Below, piece after piece: positions 61,788-64,000 of a DNA stretch of 64,000 nucleotides (the first letter of the stretch is position 1; each line of letters opens with the position of its first letter). A program made the translations under genes and the position numbers. The notes beneath the pieces were generated by a model that had not been told where the DNA came from, ran no database searches, and was given only the letters and a program-made list of their open reading frames with translations. Origin of the DNA: Stichopus chloronotus (Eukaryota; Echinodermata; Holothuroidea; Aspidochirotida; Stichopodidae); the NCBI GenBank assembly GCA_021234535.1, contig CM037833.1, positions 23,590,918-23,654,917 on the forward strand, given 5' to 3'.

Positions 61788-62504
61788 TTAAATACAGGGA
61801 TATTGCAGACTACTAGAAAAGACTCCAGAAAATTTTTCTGCAGACACTACTCCCACTTGCCCGTCTCCGAGAAACAGCAATTCACGGAAGCCTGAAGTGA
61901 TACTCGTGATGGCAAAGGATGTATTACAGGAATGTTCACCTTTAAACGAGAAAGACGAACAAACATTTGGCAAATTCATTGCAACGTCCTGTTCGATCTC
62001 TTTCATTTTGGAACAGTATCTATTGCTGTCTGGGATGCCTTGGTGTCGGTCACAGAAGTCCAAGTCTGGATCAGGAGATACGAACGTTAGATCCTTCAAA
62101 ATCATAGTATCGACTTCTTGAACTACCAACCTATCGGCCTTAATACAAGGGTTTGAGACATTAAAGTTCACCACCAATTTATCTTCACCGTTCCTCAAAG
62201 TTGCCGAAAAACAAGTGACGGTTAGTTCATCTATTGGTACATAAGGATGGAGAGGGAGCATTGGAGGGATGTCTCCTCGGTCCTGTGGGTATAATTCATA
62301 AAGTGCTAAGTTGTAATGCGGAGGACCATCTTCGCTGTCGGAAAGAAACGGAATCATTACTGATGTTTCGGCACCACTGGTAGGTAATCCTTCAGTGTCA
62401 TCGAAATTCAGAGAGGAAATCGTACCAAAGTCGATGTACACTACGTGCTGTCCAGGCTGAATGTTAGAGAACACAGGATTGGCTGGGAACGTAAAGTTGC
62501 GGAG
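61788..62504 (-). CDS. Terminal exon of an unidentified, probably extracellular protein
   Basis: Minus-strand exon from the acceptor AAATCGCAG|CTCC (62504) to TAA at 61788, encoding 238 residues with no internal stop. The first part (V-V-Y-I-D-F-G-T-I-S-S-L-N-F-D-D) looks like a beta-sandwich repeat of the kind found in large invertebrate surface proteins. The second half has eight or more cysteines (F-C-D-R-H, Y-C-S-K, V-C-S-S, S-C-N-T, P-C-I at the end) and N-x-S/T sites, consistent with disulfide-bonded secreted sequence. No membrane segment is seen. The acidic, well-mixed composition makes a chance frame unlikely. I do not recognise the family and found no upstream exon before the window edge. 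Confidence 0.6.
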   Translation of the reverse strand, partial: LRNFTFPANPVFSNIQPGQHVVYIDFGTISSLNFDDTEGLPTSGAETSVMIPFLSDSEDGPPHYNLALYELYPQDRGDIPPMLPLHPYVPIDELTVTCFSATLRNGEDKLVVNFNVSNPCIKADRLVVQEVDTMILKDLTFVSPDPDLDFCDRHQGIPDSNRYCSKMKEIEQDVAMNLPNVCSSFSFKGEHSCNTSFAITSITSGFRELLFLGDGQVGVVSAEKFSGVFSSSLQYPCI

Positions 62505-64000
62505 CTGCGATTTTAAATAGAAAATTAACTTGTTCGAATAGAACCCGATTTCTTTACTAAAACAAATGTGTTTACTTCAAACATGAATAAACTGTAGTAG
62601 TCATAAGTGGATTTATTCTTCCATTATTTAAAAATTCGAGGACTAATGAAATTGTTGGATATTCTGACATACTATAGCAAACCTTAGTTACTTCACATTA
62701 TAATCCCAGTATAATAGTGTTACAAGACAAAGATGTTATCTTGAAAATTGTATGAAGATTACTCCAAGGGAAACTATTCACCAGAAAAAAAAATCTCACT
62801 TCATTACATAATTTCCCCTAGTAAATGTACTAATTTATTTCATTTTTTTTTTTAAATTTTCAGTTTACATCTTTCACCTAATTAGAAGTGGTAAGATGAA
62901 AGATAAGCACGAAAATTTTTTCACATTGAAAAAATTCGTTTTAAGGAAAGTACAAGGCTAAGACTTAACAATCTGGTCACTTACCTCAACCTAGCAAACC
63001 AGCAAACACGCAACGTATTCATATCATTTTGGAAAAAGCGTAATAATGTCATTTGAAAACATATGTTTGTAAAACGTTTCAAAAATGTTATTTATCATGC
63101 TGTTTCATTGCAATGTTTTGAAATCTTATGTAAATGTTTCGTTCGCAAAGTTTTATTTACATGTTTTGCTTACGTCTTAAAATATTTTTTTAAAAACAAC
63201 ATAAAAATTCACAAAAACAAACTCACATAAAGTCGGTTCAGCACTTGTACCCCAATATGATTAAAGTAATTGTGATTAAAATATGATAAAAGTTGTTGTA
63301 AATAACATAATGTTACTAAAACGCTACAAATACATTTCGATTTCCCAAACAGTATTTTAATTAGGTTTTGGAACAACTTAAAATCGTTCTCAAAGTTGTC
63401 ATGTGAAACATAAGTCATTATTTTCTAAAGGGAAAGTTAATATTTCAAAACATTACTACAATAGTTGCGTCAGTGTGCAAATGCTTTAATGTTGTTTCCA
63501 AACACATTTTCTGCAAAGGCTGTATTCAGTGTAATAGCAATATCGTTAACATGCCATTGAGTAATAAAAACCTTTTTGCAAATTCAGCATTTGATTTTTT
63601 TTTTTCTGAATGGCATGTAACGTCTTGGTTATATCTTTTTCCACAGTATTTTTTTTTATTTATGATTCAACATAAAAAAAAAATGTGACGTATTAGTGAA
63701 ATTCCACCATTTTTTTTTATATTTTACTAACGTTGAGGTATATCGATGTAACAGTATTTTCCTGATATCATAGTAACATTTTCCTCAAACATTATGAAAA
63801 TGCTTTCTTGCCGTATTTATGACTCAACATTAAATGTTATTTAAACGTTGTTTTTTGTTACGTAACGTTTTGCAGACAGTCTACTGAATATTCTTGTAAT
63901 ATTTTACTAATGTCTAAATACATGTTGTTACAATATTTAATTGGTATCTGACAATCATTTTTCTCGCATTTCTTACGACTCAACATTGATTGCTTAACAG
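62505..64000. repeat. AT-rich stretch with degenerate satellite-like repeats at the right edge
   Basis: Long T and A runs occur throughout. From about 63590, phrases recur at 160-180 bp spacing: ATATTTTACTAA at 63719 and 63899, and GAYTCAACAT near 63665, 63822 and 63978. This suggests a diverged tandem array extending beyond the window. Upstream exons of the 61.8-62.5 kb gene may lie beyond. Confidence 0.5.

Noticed and set aside
1..64000. CRISPR arrays, bacterial operons, riboswitches, rRNA genes
   Set aside because: The window is spliced eukaryotic nuclear DNA. No regularly spaced repeats of CRISPR type or rRNA-like stretches were seen.

Overview
The window looks like nuclear DNA of an invertebrate deuterostome. 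An echinoderm, perhaps a sea cucumber, is my best guess. It is AT-rich and consists mostly of short exons with GT-AG splice sites, long introns, transposon debris and simple repeats. The organism call rests on gene content: an NLR-type NACHT gene, a death-effector-domain (DED) gene and an Ig receptor with a degenerate tyrosine-kinase domain. I could not confirm the species. All gene models below were spliced by eye. They are supported by unbroken reading phase across exons, not by transcripts.

Layout. 1-8200 holds no recognisable gene, only a small hAT-like element near 6.8-7.0 kb and a microsatellite. 8205-12544 (+) is an eight-exon gene for a DED protein of about 245 residues. 12545-22573 is intergenic, with degenerate repeats at 17.4 and 18.0-18.9 kb. 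22574-30400 (-) is a ten-exon gene of about 1242 residues: signal peptide, four Ig-like domains, one membrane segment, a juxtamembrane linker, a NACHT NTPase and a short LRR-like tail. 31281-43714 (+) is a fifteen-exon gene of about 766 residues: signal peptide, three Ig-like domains, one membrane segment, a tyrosine-kinase-like domain lacking most catalytic residues, and a C-terminal YVPM motif. A phase-compatible extra exon at 34775-34815 would give a form with almost no cytoplasmic tail.

The two receptor genes are head to head, with only 880 bp between their start codons. Their ectodomains share an Ig subtype with the pattern C-x5-R-P-x3-[LI]-x-W, seen twice in each gene. I read this as a divergent pair of related surface receptors with two different outputs, a NACHT oligomerisation module and a pseudokinase scaffold. 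This pair is the most notable content of the window. NLRs are normally cytosolic, so a spliced Ig-TM-NACHT-LRR protein would be an unusual membrane-anchored NLR.

43715-61787 is gene-poor. It has two inverted copies of a roughly 375-bp MITE with TTAA ends (47.6 and 56.7 kb), a decayed Ty3/gypsy pol relic (52.7-54.7 kb), a GACTTG-rich repeat, a possible CARD-like exon fragment (57.6 kb) and a 265-bp tandem duplication (60 kb). 61788-62504 (-) is a single convincing but unidentified terminal exon of a probable secreted or extracellular protein whose upstream exons I could not find. The right edge is AT-rich, satellite-like sequence.
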